Of a stretch of 64,000 bases of DNA, positions 1-12,170 are shown piece by piece (the stretch's first letter is position 1; each line of letters opens with the position of its first letter). The notes beneath the pieces were generated by a model. That model ran no database searches and was not told where the DNA came from. It worked only from the letters and a program-made list of their open reading frames with translations. Position numbers and translations under genes: made by a program. The DNA is from Golubevia sp. BC0850. Its lineage: Eukaryota; Basidiomycota; Exobasidiomycetes; Golubeviales; Golubeviaceae. Where the stretch lies: contig JAAVVG010000028.1 of the NCBI GenBank assembly GCA_012976225.1, positions 124,001-188,000 on the forward strand, in the 5' to 3' direction.

Positions 1-134
1 GTGCGTATTGTGCTCTCGATAATCTCCATCAGCCAAGGTTCGGTTCTTCTACTTCCGTCAGCACCACTACGTGTTTACCAACCTCTACTTCTTGGAATGC
101 TAAAGGATTAACATTCTGCGTCTAATCTGAAGAA

Positions 135-3100
135 ATGGATCCATTCCAGAATGGAGAATCGGAAACAGGATCAACCTCAAGCCGGCCAAACCTTTTCAAT
201 CCGAATCCAAACGCCAATCCAGAAATTGTGAACGCTTCGAATACTTCAATCCCAACTACCACCACTTCAGAATCAACTCAAAGAGAAGATCCATTCTTCA
301 GGGTTAGAATTATTACCATCGATCAAGTATTTGAACCTCGATCTCACTTAGATCGAGCTCAGTCAGCTTTCTCAAAAGAAGGTGTTCAATTACAAAAAGC
401 GCCGATCATTAGAATCTTTGGTGCAACTCCTTTAGGGCAAAGAGTTTGTTTACATGTTCATGACGTATTCCCTTATTGTTATGTAGAGTATACTCAGAGT
501 TTGGAACCCAATCACGGTGAGTTGGGAAGACCGAGCATTCGATCAAGGCTTTATGACTTCCGGTTGACACGATTGCCTTTTCTATCTGTAATTACAGTCC
601 TTCCATACATAGCTACTCTAGGAAAGCAACTTAATAGAGCAGTTCTAGCTGCTATGAGACAGAATCCAGATGAACCCAACACTCAAGATTTCGTCGTCGC
701 AATTCATCTCTGCAAAGCAACTCCTTTCTATGGATATCATCTCGGATGGAAGTATTTCTTGAAGATTTCATTCAGAGATCCAAAGAGGAATCACCTATTA
801 GGGACTGTCTTGGAATCTGGCAATCTGATGAAAGGGACTAAATTTCAACCCTTCGAGTTGCACGTTAGATATCTACTGCAATTCTTCTTGGATTATAATC
901 TCTATGGCTGTGATTATATTGATTTGAAGAAATGCTTGTTCAGAGATGGTTTGCCTGGTAAGTTTGGTCAGGGAGAAATGGGTTAACAAGCGGAAGCTAA
1001 TCTCTCTCTCGCCCTCGTCCCCTCTACTTTCTAGATCCAGAAGAGAACCCGTATCCACCATCACAACCTCAAGACTTCAAGACCAAATTTTGGGACTCTA
1101 GTATGGTACCTCCCCACTCAGAGTTCATGAACGAATCGACGATTCACAAGGTCTCTTACTGTCAGTTGGAAATGGATGCTCATGCTTCTTGGATCGAGAA
1201 CCGAAAGTATTTACCTTCAAGAAGTCATCAGCATCAAGAGATCTACGAGAAGGACTTTTTAAAGAAGGATCAGAAATTAGTACCAAGTTTGATAGATCTT
1301 TGGATGAAGTTTGGGGACAAGAGTGGGAAATTAGATCTTATGAGTTTGAATCCTAGTTCTACTTTCAGAGAACAAGGAAAAGGACAGGAAAAGGGAAAGG
1401 AAACTGAAAAGAGTCCCCGAGCTACCAATAGAATCTTTAAGAAAGGAGAACAACATCCTCCAGGTGGAATCGATGATCATAATCAGAAACGGTTCGAAGA
1501 GAGGTTGAAGGTTGATTTAGCTAGGTTGGAAAGAAAGAGTATGGATCCGAAGAATTTGGATCAAGATTACTTCTTGAAGAGAAGTGCAAGAAATCCAGGA
1601 GCTCAGAAGTTCGATCAGTTTATCTGTACAACTTTCGATAGCGTTCCTTTGTTCCATGAAAGATTCGTTGAGCAGGAAACGAAGGTGGAGAAAGAGAGAA
1701 ATCTGGATCTTCAAACATCAGTAGCTCAGGATGAGAAACCGCAAGACAGCTCGAAAGCGAAACCTCTAGGATTGGAAGACGGAGAAGCGGAGAATCCTTT
1801 CAGTCCGGAAAGACTAGAAGTCTTTAGCCAGCGTCAATCTGCAGTCATCACCAGAAATTCAAATAGCCAATACAATGTATCCCAAACTCCAAGTCCATTT
1901 AGCAATCCAGCGCCAACCGGGACCAAAGCTGGTATAGCTCCTCATTCTTCTCCCATCCCTCTTCGGCAGTCAGATGGTCAAACGGCTCTCGAAACGATCG
2001 CGGAAGCTGGAGTCTCAGTCTCACCTACTTTCAAAGAAACCGACTTTCAGGACGAAGCAGAGATTCTGGAGTTTGAAGCAAACTTCAACGAAGAGTTCTT
2101 TGCCACTCAAGGCTTCCTGTCTCAAGTAACCGAGAGAGAGGCGAAAGAGAGCGAAGACAGGAAGAGACTGGAAAGGGAAGCTAAGGAAATGGAATCAGAA
2201 AATTCAGATCAGGACGAACAAGAAGTGGAAGAAAGAGAACAACAGGAAAGAGATGATGAGCTGGACTTCAAACTCGCAAGTCAAGTCACCGGAGACGGAA
2301 ATGCCGCTGAAGATCAAGACATCTTTGACGGAGATGATAGCGATCAAGATGAAGAAGAAAGCGAGGATGGAGACGAGTTCGATCTAGAGGACGACATGGA
2401 GATGGACCTGAACAAGGAAGCTCTGGAAGAAGAGATGAAACTTCTCGAGAAGGAACAACAAAAGAGAACTGTCACAAGATCTTTGTCCGAAACTTCATTC
2501 ATTCCAAGTCCTTCGAAGAAGCGTTCTAGTACTTTCGGCGTTGAAGAATCTTTGTCAAGTGTTCAAAGACTCAAAAACCAAACTCGATCTCGATCAAGTT
2601 CTCCTTCTACCCATCTACAGAGGACTCCGCAGACGACTCAAAGTCAAAATCAAAATCACAATCACTTTTTACCTTCACCTTTTCATACTCCTTCTCCATC
2701 GCATCGTCAAGGAAGAAAAGTCAAGCCCATTCCTTCTTCTGTTAACGCAATTTCTAGTTCTGCTTCAAATTCAGCTGAGCAGGAAGAATTAAGTGATGCT
2801 ACTCTTTTACCTTCCAGTTCCCCTCCCCTCCCGAAACCTCTGGCTTCGACTTTGAAGAATGGAAACACCGTGAGGAAGGCTCCTCGTCCCACTGGAAATC
2901 GAGTTCGGTTCTCTCCACTCGAGAAGCTCGTCTCCTCTTCTCCGTCCTCATCCCCTACCAAAGGGACGTCCTCTGGAGAGGTCATGACTTCAAGCGAAGA
3001 AGGCGTCAAACCTGCCCAGCCTCTTACTCCTCATATTCAAGCACCTTCAACTCATGGTCCGGGTTCCTCCAGTTCCCAATTCCAAGGCTACTCTGGAAGA

Positions 3101-6100
3101 TTTCATCTCTTCGCCAAGCCGCCTCCAACTCTCTCGGAAATCTCTCATTCCTTCTACACCAATCGAATGCATTCGAAACTTTATCAAAGACCTTACTACT
3201 CTGATCCAAAGGACATTCCAAGCCATACTTTCGTCTACGCAGACAGAGAATTCGATTTAGGATCCAACACTCTGGTGGATCTAGAGCCTTTCGATCCAAT
3301 GAAGGAGCTACCTCGTCGAAGCAAGAAGAGAAGAATCAATTCAAGAGGTTCGACGGAGTCCGTCTCTTACAAATTCTGGCAGTTCTCTACTCCAGCTCCG
3401 AGTAGAAGAGAGATCGAGATTTGGAGAAGAAAGGATAAGGCTGAAACGAACGAGAAAGTTTCGAGACGTAGGCATCTTTTGGCTTCTCAAGTCGCAAAGA
3501 AGTCTCAAAAGTTGAGCTCTGAATTCAAAATCAGTCAAAGAGGATCTGCTGCTCCTGTCAATCGAGAGAAACAGCACATGACGATCCTCGCTTTAGAAGT
3601 CTTCGGTGAGTTTGGAGAGTGGCTCTGTTGCTTTAGACTTTTCCTGACTTCCGATATCTTCCTTTACATTCTCAAAGTCGCCAAGTCCTCTCATCTCTTA
3701 CCTGATCCAGCTAAAGATCCGATCACATCCATTCACTGGAGCTTCCAAAACGAAGACGAAGGAGAAGATCCCAATGAAAGTGGGAACGGTCTGCGGTCTG
3801 GTCTCATCATTCTGGATAGTCCCAATTTGAAGAAGCTGAATCTACCAAACGTAGAGGTGATCAAGGTAGAATCTGAAGTTGATTTGTTCAATGAGATCAT
3901 CGATCGAGTCAGGAATTTAGATCCTGAAATTTTGGCTGGATGGGAGATTCACAATGGAAGTTGGGGATATGTTTTCGAGAGAGCTCATCAGGAATTTGGT
4001 GAGTTTCGCTGTTGAGTTCCAACCTCGCTGATTGCTGAATCGAACAAAGCTGCCTCAATCTGAACTTTTCGAAATAGGATTCGATGTCGTAGCTGAGATT
4101 GGTAGGGTCAAAAGTGGGAACACTGGAAAGAATGGAGGAAAAGGAGACACTTGGGGTTACACCAAGACGTCAATGTTCAGAGTGACTGGTCGACACATCT
4201 TGAACGTTTGGAGATTGATGAGAGGAGAACTAGCTCTCAATCACTACTCGATGGAGAACATAGCTTACGAGCTTCTGAGGACCAGGTGAGTTTCTGTCGT
4301 CGGAACAAGTCTCTATCTGAGATTTCAAATCATGACCTTTCGGCTCGTTCCCTTTCCAGAATTCCTAAATTCTCTCATCAATCTCTGACGGAATGGTTCA
4401 CGTCTTCGAGCCCTACTCGCGTTGCAAGGGCTCTTAATTACCACGCTCGTAAGGTGAAGACGGTGTTAGAGATCCTCGAGAAATCTGAACTCGTGTTTCG
4501 TACAGCGTGAGTATTTGTTAGCGAGTTCGATGGAGTGGCAGCTCAACGGTCTGAAAAACTGCTTTCATTCTTTCTATAAACAGGGAATTTGCTAGGATCT
4601 ATGGTGTCGACTTCTTCTCGGTATTGAGCAGAGGATCTCAGTTCAAAGTCGAATCAGTCATGTTTAGAATCGCTAAGCCGGAGAGCTACGTTCTTCCGTC
4701 TCCGACACCTGCTCAAGTAAGTTCTCAATCGCAGGGTACCGATCGGCGTCCTGTACTCAATCTCCCTGTCCCTCCCGTTCTTCAGGTCGCCTCTCAGAAC
4801 GCAGCTCAGTGTATTCCCTTGGTCTTTGAGCCAGAATCTGCCTTCTTCACTAGTCCAGTCTTGGTTCTCGACTTTCAATCTCTTTATCCTTCAATCATGA
4901 TCGCCTACAATCTTTGCTACTCTACTTTCTTGGGAAGGATCGATAGGTTTAATGGCGAGTACAAGCTCGGGTACACTAAACACGATCTTCCGAATGGTCT
5001 TATCACCAAGCTTCAAGAGGACATCACGAGTGAGTTGACATTCAGAATAGTTGACAATTCAGAATTAATTGCTTGCGAATCAATATCTGACTCCGAGATC
5101 TTCTCTTCCGCCAGTCGATCCGAATGGCAACATGTTCGTCAAGCCGCATGTTCGCGTGAGCTTGTTGTCCAAGATGTTGGGAGAGATTCTCGACACGAGA
5201 GTCATGATCAAAGCCTCCATGAAGGGAGCTAAGGGAAACAAAGTGAGTACGAAAGAAGGCGCTTCATGAAAGCTTCCGCTAGTGGTGACTGATGCGTACC
5301 GCCCCTGCTTTGCTTTTGGTCCTCTTAGTCTTTTTTGAGAATGCAACATGCTCGTCAGCTTTCTCTCAAGCTCCTGGCCAATGTCACCTACGGATACACC
5401 AGTGCCAGTTACTCTGGGAGAATGCCTTGTGTTGAAATTGCTGATGCTATCGTGCAGTTTGGAAGAAGGACGCTGGAGGAAGTGAGTTTCTATTCAGCCA
5501 GTTTCTTCGACTATGATCCGTTTTCCTGACATCGCTTTCATCTTTCATAGGCCATCGAAACTATCAAGAAGAATCCCGCCTGGGGAGCTGTCACTGTCTA
5601 CGGAGATACTGATAGTCTTTTCGTCCATCTTGAAGGCAAGACCAAAGACGAGGCTTTTCAGATAGGAAACGAGATAGCGGAAGTGGTGACTTCTCTTAAT
5701 CCTCATCCGGTTAGGCTCAAGTTCGAAAAGGTGAGTCTTCTCAACTTGGACCGAGATTGGAGTGGTTTCTCCTCTTCCTGACCCTCTATCTCGCTGTTCA
5801 GGTCTATCTACCTTCGGTTCTACTTGCAAAGAAGCGCTACGTTGGTTGGAAGTATGAAGCTCAAGACGAGCTCACTCCGGTCTTCGACGCCAAAGGAATC
5901 GAAACAGTCAGAAGAGACGGTTTTCCAGCTCTTCAAAAAGTACTCAAGTCGGCTCTAGAAATCTTGTTCTCGAGTCAAGACATCTCTGAAGTCAAAGCTT
6001 ACTGTCAACGACAATGGCGTAAGATCTACGAAGGCAAAGTCTCGATTCAGGATTTCATCATAGCCAAGGAGGTAAGGCTCGGAACTTACAAGTGAGTACT

Positions 6101-7014
6101 GGAGATCTTCCGGTCTGAAGAGAGATTTGTACTGACCTACCTGCCCGACTCTTGACCTGCCCGACTCTTGTCTTTCAGGGAAAACGCAGTTCCTCCTCCT
6201 GGCGCCACCGTCGCGGGTCGAATCTGCCTGAAGGATCACAGAGCTGAGCCTCAACACGCTGAGAGAGTTCCGTATCTAATCACTCAAGGAGATCCAAAAG
6301 CCAAGATGAACGACAGAGCTGTGACTCCCGATGAAATGATCCGCTCGAAGTGAGTTGTCGACCTGCGATTTTGACAGCGAAGCGTCAGTTTCTTCATTCT
6401 AACAACCTTCTTTTCTTGATGCTCAGGAAACTCCGACTCGATGCAAACTACTACATAGTGAATGGAATCATTCCACCTCTCAAGAGAATCTTCAACCTGG
6501 TCGGTTGTGACGTCGACAGCTGGTTCAATGAGATGTCTAGGATCTCGCTTCTCTCAGCTCCAGCCTCTGAAGACATCGAAGACATCAAAGTGAAGCTAAC
6601 AGATCATTATCGAAGCAATCATTGCTTGATTTGTGGTCAGAAATGCGGAGTCTGTGAGTTCTCTCGAAAAAAACGAACTCTCATCGGGTTCTCTACTGAC
6701 ACACTTCTCCTTTGTCTCCCTCCTTTTTTCCAGCGATCTGCGTGGATTGTAGAAACACGCCCACCGAATCGACGCATGCAGTCCAATCAGATCTTCATTT
6801 GGCAGAGAACCGCTACTCTGCCATCTCGACGATCTGCGCTTCTTGCTCGCTCTTCGAATCTAATGAATCCACTCCTTGCATCTCTTTAGAGTGTCCAATT
6901 CTTTACACCAAACAAAACATCGAAACCCAACTCAAAAGTCTAGACTACGTCTTCAATGAATTGGACAAAGCTCTTCCCACATTAGATATTCTCATCGAAG
7001 AGGCATGGAGATGA
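135..7014 (+). CDS. REV3: DNA polymerase zeta catalytic subunit (B-family translesion polymerase)
   Basis: Catalytic subunit of Pol zeta, which extends from mismatched or damaged primer ends during translesion synthesis in the nucleus. Fourteen exons: 135-957, 1035-3605, 3678-3998, 4078-4285, 4360-4506, 4584-4716, 4786-5029, 5115-5242, 5329-5481, 5551-5730, 5802-6091, 6179-6349, 6427-6653, 6734-7014. They sum to 1959 codons with consistent phase. The N-terminal Rev3 region (about residues 55-115) is followed by a long Ser/Glu/Asp-rich linker typical of Rev3. Polymerase motifs are intact: DFQSLYPSI (~1431), KLLANVTYG (~1539) and YGDTDSLFV (~1593). The C-terminus carries two Cys clusters (CLICGQKC...CVDC and CASC...CISLEC), the zinc and Fe-S modules that bind accessory subunits. 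The ATG lies in a good context. The introns at 3606-3677 and 4717-4785 are multiples of three without stops, so their retention would not break the frame. The gene converges on the next gene with a 124-nt spacer. Confidence 0.96.
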
Positions 7015-7138
7015 CAAGTCTCCATTTCCTATACCTTTCCCTCTCTCCGGTTCCATTTCATTCTCTTATTCATTTGCGCATACTGTATTTCTATTCTTTC
7101 AGCGCAATCCAAAGCCTCTATAGCATTCGTCTAACCTA

Positions 7139-9884
7139 TTACACGGGTGACAGAGCTCGCACGTCTTCAGAAACCGTCCTCACGAATTGATTCATAGCCT
7201 TCTGTTCTTCTCTATCTAGCCAACTAGTATCCTCCTCTTGCTTTCCACCGAAATAATCGTTGCCTCCATTCCGCTTCCCCTTTTCAATCGGAGTACCAGC
7301 AGATGAGATTGGGTTAGACGAAATGCCCAAATCGTCTTCACTTCCAGCTAACAAAGATTCCAAATCCAATTCTGAAATGATCTTCATAATGACTTTCGAA
7401 TCTGGAACCCAAGAAGCAGCAAACTTCGATTTTGAATCCTTTGAATGATCAGAAAGCTTAGTTTGTAAAGAATTGAGGACGGTTGAAAGCGGTTTCCAAG
7501 ATGGCAAAGAGACCAGAAGTTTAGTCGGAATTGAAGCAAGTGGGGGAAGTTGGTATTGATCTGTTCCTTCAGTTGGTGTAGTCGGGGATGATGCGTCATC
7601 TCTTCGTATCGTCATAAACTCTGCGTTAGCTCCATTCCTCTTTTCTCCCAAAACTCCCATCAATCCTATTAGGGCTCGTTGATTTCGTGCGATCTCGTAA
7701 ATCAGATTCCTAGTCTCGCCTAAAGAACTTAAGTAGTTGTCTGATTTGACTAGGCAAATAGAGATGGTCTGGATGAGATTTCGAATTAGTTCATCTATTA
7801 GATCAGCGTTGATCTTGAAGTCTGATTTTCTGGAGACTAGGAAATTGGTCAAAGAGAACAAAGAATCGAATATCGAAGTCCAGGAATAAGAGAGCGTTAA
7901 AGATGGATTTGAAGATAGAAGAATCGATCGCTGAATGAACTTGAGGGTTAAAATGTAACTTCCGGCGTCCAATTTCTTTGTTAAGTTGTGCCTGAGAAAT
8001 AGACTGCAACTATCTAAGGCGCTTGTGATCAACCTGGTCCTCTCCTTGACCTTGCCAATGTCATTAATCAAAGGTATCTTCTGCCGGCAACTTCGAATTT
8101 TCTTTAACATCTCTTTGCTCTTTTCCGAATCGTCGAAGAGGGCTTTGCTCCCAAGAGGATCCCAGATCAGAGAGCATAGGAGCAGAAGACTTAATCGGGT
8201 ATAAGATTTCGAACGGCTTGAGGATGAGGAATGAGTGAAGAGGTAAGAGATGAAAGAGAGGAATGAAACTGGCACCGTTGGTGTTGTTGAAGTCGAGGTT
8301 GAAGGTGAAGGTGAAGAGAGAGGCACTTCTCCGAACATAACGCTGACGAAAGCTTGATTCGATCGAGACAGAAGAAAGAGTGGGAGGAGAATTGAGGCTG
8401 TAGGGGGAGGTCTGTAGAGATTAGAGACAGACATGAAAGAAGGTCATAAGCAAAAGGAAAACGTGACTGTTGCAAGGAAAACAGCTTTACTCACAAATGA
8501 CTGAAATCATTTCCTGATTTCCCGTTCTCAAGCTTCTTCACTTCTGAACTTCCCTTTTTCTCATCACCCCACCAATCCGTCATCCATTTCAATCCAAATC
8601 CCGTCGCTGAATCTTCTTGAACTGCAACATAGCTTTTCCAATCATTTTCCAATCCAGCAGAGATTGCTCTGACCAATCTTTCCATTGATTTCTCATCTAC
8701 CCAATCTCTAATCCTCCTAGCATAAGGATTGGAACTTGAAACATTCAACCCTCCAAAATCAGATTGACTAGAACCTGAATTCCCTAGAGTAGAAAGTAAT
8801 CCTACGAATAAAGAGACTTCGAAAGAGAACTTGCAGGTATCTGGATCTTGAATCATTGAAGTTGAAGAGAGGAAAAGATCCTTTCTGAGAAAGTAGGAAC
8901 CCAGAGAAGTAGTCGAAACGTGGGATAACCAACAGATTCCAAGTTGCAATACTAAATGTCTCTGTTCTGAATCAAAAAGCTGTTGAAGACCTTCTCGCGT
9001 ATCTGTTGTTGTTCCATCTCGAAGTTTAGACTGATTGTTGCTCCTCATCGAAGTTAGTGAATCGATTGAGAAAGAAGACGGGAATTTAGGTTTACTTCTC
9101 TGCGAGATTAGATCCGAGGTGGACTTCATTCCATCGTCTAGATTGGATACTAAAAGGTTGAAGACTTCATCGGAATCATTCATGCTTGAAGCTAAGATCT
9201 GGATGAGGTCTAAGGAAGAGAGCTTCTTGGACAGAATCGGCACTGAAATCGCCAGAAGGGTCTGCGTGGAAGGAGGAGTATGTAGAAGGGAAGTAAGCTG
9301 AGGCCCTAATGCTTTGAGCTGTAAGAACTGAGATGGTAGCAACGCTCTGCAGCATGTCGCCCTCTTCGAGATTCGCTGTTCCCCCTGCTACAGCACCGTG
9401 AGATGACCAAGATCGATGAACTATCCTTCATGTCTGCACAATTACCTATCCCACTCGGCATACTCACCTGGACAGCATTCTTCCTTCTATCGTCCTCCAT
9501 TTCCAGTCCTATCTCTTGGTCCTCCTCCTCTTGGCTCTCTTGTCTGATCCCAACCTTCTCATTAGCTTCTTTCCAAATCTCTAAACATTCTCTCCAAATG
9601 CCATTCAGATTCTCTCTAATTCTAGCACCTTTTGAGTCAGGTTCATCGTCTAGAAGAATTCTATTGCCAATCCCATCGATCAATGATCTTAGAGTCTTGT
9701 ATTCAACTTTAAGGCATAGGAGATCTTGAAAGTATCTAGATCTTGGATGTTGAGATGATTTACCTTTGGATCTTGAAGTAGAAGATGGAGTAAGAGTAGG
9801 GGTAGAAGATGTAGCATTCCAAGGTTGCTCTCCAGATAAAAGTCGAGAGTATTCAAAGTTGAATTTGGTTTGAAGATGCGACAT
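7139..9884 (-). CDS. ARMH3/C10orf76-like armadillo protein (DUF1741 family)
   Basis: Predicted helical-repeat protein of 859 aa from three exons: 9884-9468, 9384-8495, 8411-7139. The start chosen (MSHLQTKF...) matches the family's N-terminal pattern of a short helix followed by an L-x-GE motif. In-frame Met codons up to 10091 are possible alternatives. Family-like segments are YFQDLLCLKVEYK near residue 60-70, LLAISVPILSKKLSSLDLI in exon 2, and a conserved C-terminal block in exon 3 (PPPTASILLPLFLLSRSN, then a stretch with HNLTKKLD and YILTLKFIQRSILL). In animals ARMH3 binds GBF1 and PI4KB at the Golgi. A similar role here is inference. The downstream end is tail-to-tail with REV3. Family assignment rests on remembered motif patterns, so confidence is moderate. 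The gene model itself is phase-consistent. Confidence 0.72.
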
Positions 9885-10176
9885 GATTAAATCGAGGTCA
9901 GATGAGAATCTAGTGGTATTGAGGTTTTTACTTAAATATTTCAACGCTCGAATTCTGAAGGAAACGTATAGTATAGGGTGGTTAGACCTCGAGGAAGGGA
10001 GCTGCGACTTGAAAACGAAATGACTTGAGTTGCAACGGCAACGACCTCCGAGCTCATTCATTCCACCTTTCATTCGAAACGTACAAACCAATTAAGTTGA
10101 AGAAATCAGATTACTCGAGTCTGCCAGATCAGGCTAGTGACTATTTACAACTTCTCGCACTCTCTCCTCCTCCCTC

Positions 10177-11018
10177 CTAGCAACTCCCAACTTTAACCTT
10201 CCCTCCCTTTTCCAAAATCTCACAACATTGTTTCCATTCGACAAACCAGCTCCAACCTTTGACATAGCCTCTCTCTCTATCTCCTTGAACTACTCTATAT
10301 TTCAATGAAGCCATCGTCGATCGGAACGGCAGCACTAGAGAATGAAGATGAAGATGATCAACGGATCGAAACGGTGGGATATGGAAGCCAAATCTTCTTG
10401 AACCAGATCCTTCATCAGAGAAAGAAGTTTTTGAAGCTGATAAACTTGAATCAAGAGTGCCATGTCTTGACGGCGAGACGGAGGAAGGTGATTGAGGTCG
10501 AGACAGAAAAATATCCAAGGCATCATCTCCGAAAAGTTTCATCTCTTTCACTTTGAGGGAGATAGATTCCAGTATGAAGATTTTGTTTTAATGAAAACGA
10601 TTCAAATTTCGAAGAGACAACAGAGGAGAAAGAGGTGGTTCAGCGTACGTTCAAACAAGGTAAGCTCTGAGTCCGACCCCTGATTACCAACCTAACTTCT
10701 CATCACCTCTTTTCAAGCTCTTAACATTAGCGATATGCACTCTAGGAATCACCAGAAGATGAAGTCTCGCAGCAGGTGATCGATCCGTGAAAGCTATGAG
10801 TCGTTCATTCTGTTCGTTCGTGGGAAGAAGATAGGGGTTTAGCACATTCTAAGCGTAGGAACAAGGAGCTGCTTTCGCAATCTGAATAGTACGATCTTTC
10901 AACTTACCTGAGCCACGATGTCGAATTTATCAGGAGTGACGTTGCAGAAAATGCAGTTGCTTGACGGAGGTTTTGAATCTTTGGAATTGATTGGGAGGCA
11001 AGAGGAGAGAAATGACAT
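10177..11018 (-). CDS. HIT-family nucleotide hydrolase, HINT3-like
   Basis: Histidine-triad protein of about 201 aa, likely a nucleoside phosphoramidate hydrolase. Proposed exons: 11018-10908, 10809-10707, 10666-10649, 10550-10177 (606 nt, phase-consistent). The third exon is only 18 nt and the intron before it only 40 nt, so that part of the model is the weakest. Visible signature: NCIFCNVTPDKFDIVA near the N-terminus, DRSPAARLHLLVIPRVHIA in exon 2, and the active-site block GFHIPPFRSVDHLHLHSL in the last exon, with the His-x-His-x-His triad in HLHLHSL. The PPF-x-SV-x-HLHLH arrangement resembles HINT3 more than HINT1 or aprataxin. It sits head-out from the small ORF at 11353 and upstream of the ARMH3-like gene on the same strand (292-nt gap, where I see no other gene). 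Confidence 0.85.
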
Positions 11019-11352
11019 TTGCAGACGAGGTAGAAGATGGTAGTAAGTAGAGGTGCCTTAAGATGAATTGAGAAAACAAGCTATCAAGACTTGAAGAAGT
11101 GTTTTACGAGCGACAAGGGAAAGAAGAAACCATGCTCAGTGCGCTCAGTATACCGTAGAACATTCCAAGCTAAATTGCCTACCTACTTATATTAACTGAC
11201 CTTTTCTCTTTGAATTTCTCTTCTTCGCAAGTGGTAGGTATTCAGTCCCACGATAAGATAAGCCTCAACTCCCTCAAGCCTCTCAACCACGCTGACAACT
11301 AGTCCAACACAACCCAGCTCTTCAAATTCAACTCATATTCTTCCAACTAGCC
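11019..11352. other. Divergent intergenic region
   Basis: About 330 nt between the HIT gene (leftward) and the small ORF at 11353 (rightward). It presumably holds both promoters. I see no long ORF, RNA gene or clear repeat. Confidence 0.5.
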
Positions 11353-11715
11353 ATGGGTCTGATAAATCCAAACGTTTTACTTACCACTCACGAGAGCGGA
11401 TTAAAAGATCACGTAAGAACCCTAGAGGAAGGTGGTACCTCTGACGAGGTGAACAATCTCAACAAGCAAGCAACGGTAAGTCCTTATACAAGGGTAGCCA
11501 TCCCAGTCGTTGAAAAATCAACTTGTGGATGTGGCGCAGCAGATTTCAGAGTAGTCGCTATCATGAACATGTTACCTCGTAGTTTGAATGATGAAATTAT
11601 GTCCCCAAGCATCTGGAAGGCGATTAATGATAAATTGGCAGAGAAACAGACAGGTGTGTACACCGTTCGGACTCAGCAGCTTTGGGTTTCGATTTTTAAG
11701 AATTGGGACTCATAA
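11353..11715 (+). CDS. Unrecognised small protein, 120 aa
   Basis: Open frame of 120 codons starting at an ATG in a strong context (preceded by GCC, followed by G). I do not recognise the protein. It has no obvious signal peptide, membrane span or low-complexity run. A short Cys-containing motif (STCGCGAAD) lies near residue 60. A possible splice donor (GTAAGTCC) lies near 11476, so the real product could be spliced and differ after about residue 41. It stands alone between divergent and same-strand neighbours. It could be a genuine orphan gene or a chance ORF. Transcript evidence would decide. Confidence 0.4.
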   Translation: MGLINPNVLLTTHESGLKDHVRTLEEGGTSDEVNNLNKQATVSPYTRVAIPVVEKSTCGCGAADFRVVAIMNMLPRSLNDEIMSPSIWKAINDKLAEKQTGVYTVRTQQLWVSIFKNWDS

Positions 11716-12170
11716 GATTGGAGATGTGGGGAGTGTTTTGTACGTCTACAGTATGTTCTGAAGTTTGAAGTTGGGCCTTCTTGCTCTCCAAGGTCTCAAA
11801 CGTGTGTTTGCGTGTTTGAAATCCAGGCGGTTTTTTCAAGCAAGATCTCGATCGAGGACTATTGGAGAGGAAAGGCGCAAGACGATTCCGCGATTCCTTT
11901 GCTAGTCGATAAGGTGGCAATCTGCGAGACGGAAAGGGGAAGATCGAGTGTGAGCAATGTTTGTGAACTTTGAATTTGATGTTGACTTTGTAAAGACTAG
12001 TGCTGCTCTTCTGAGAGCTTACTCCAACTTGAGGAAGATAGAATTCGAGTCGAGGCAAAGATCTTTTGGGACAGTCAAATCAGTCACGTGCAGCGATCAC
12101 GTCCCACAGAGATCAAGTCAAGATTTTCAGGTTTCAGAACCCTCCCATCCTATCCGACTTGAAGATTGTG
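11716..12170. other. Intergenic region upstream of kinesin-5
   Basis: About 455 nt upstream of the chosen kinesin start. An in-frame ATG at 12066 would add 35 residues to the kinesin N-terminus. Those residues are unlike a motor-protein start, so I kept 12171. No other gene is supported here. Confidence 0.45.
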
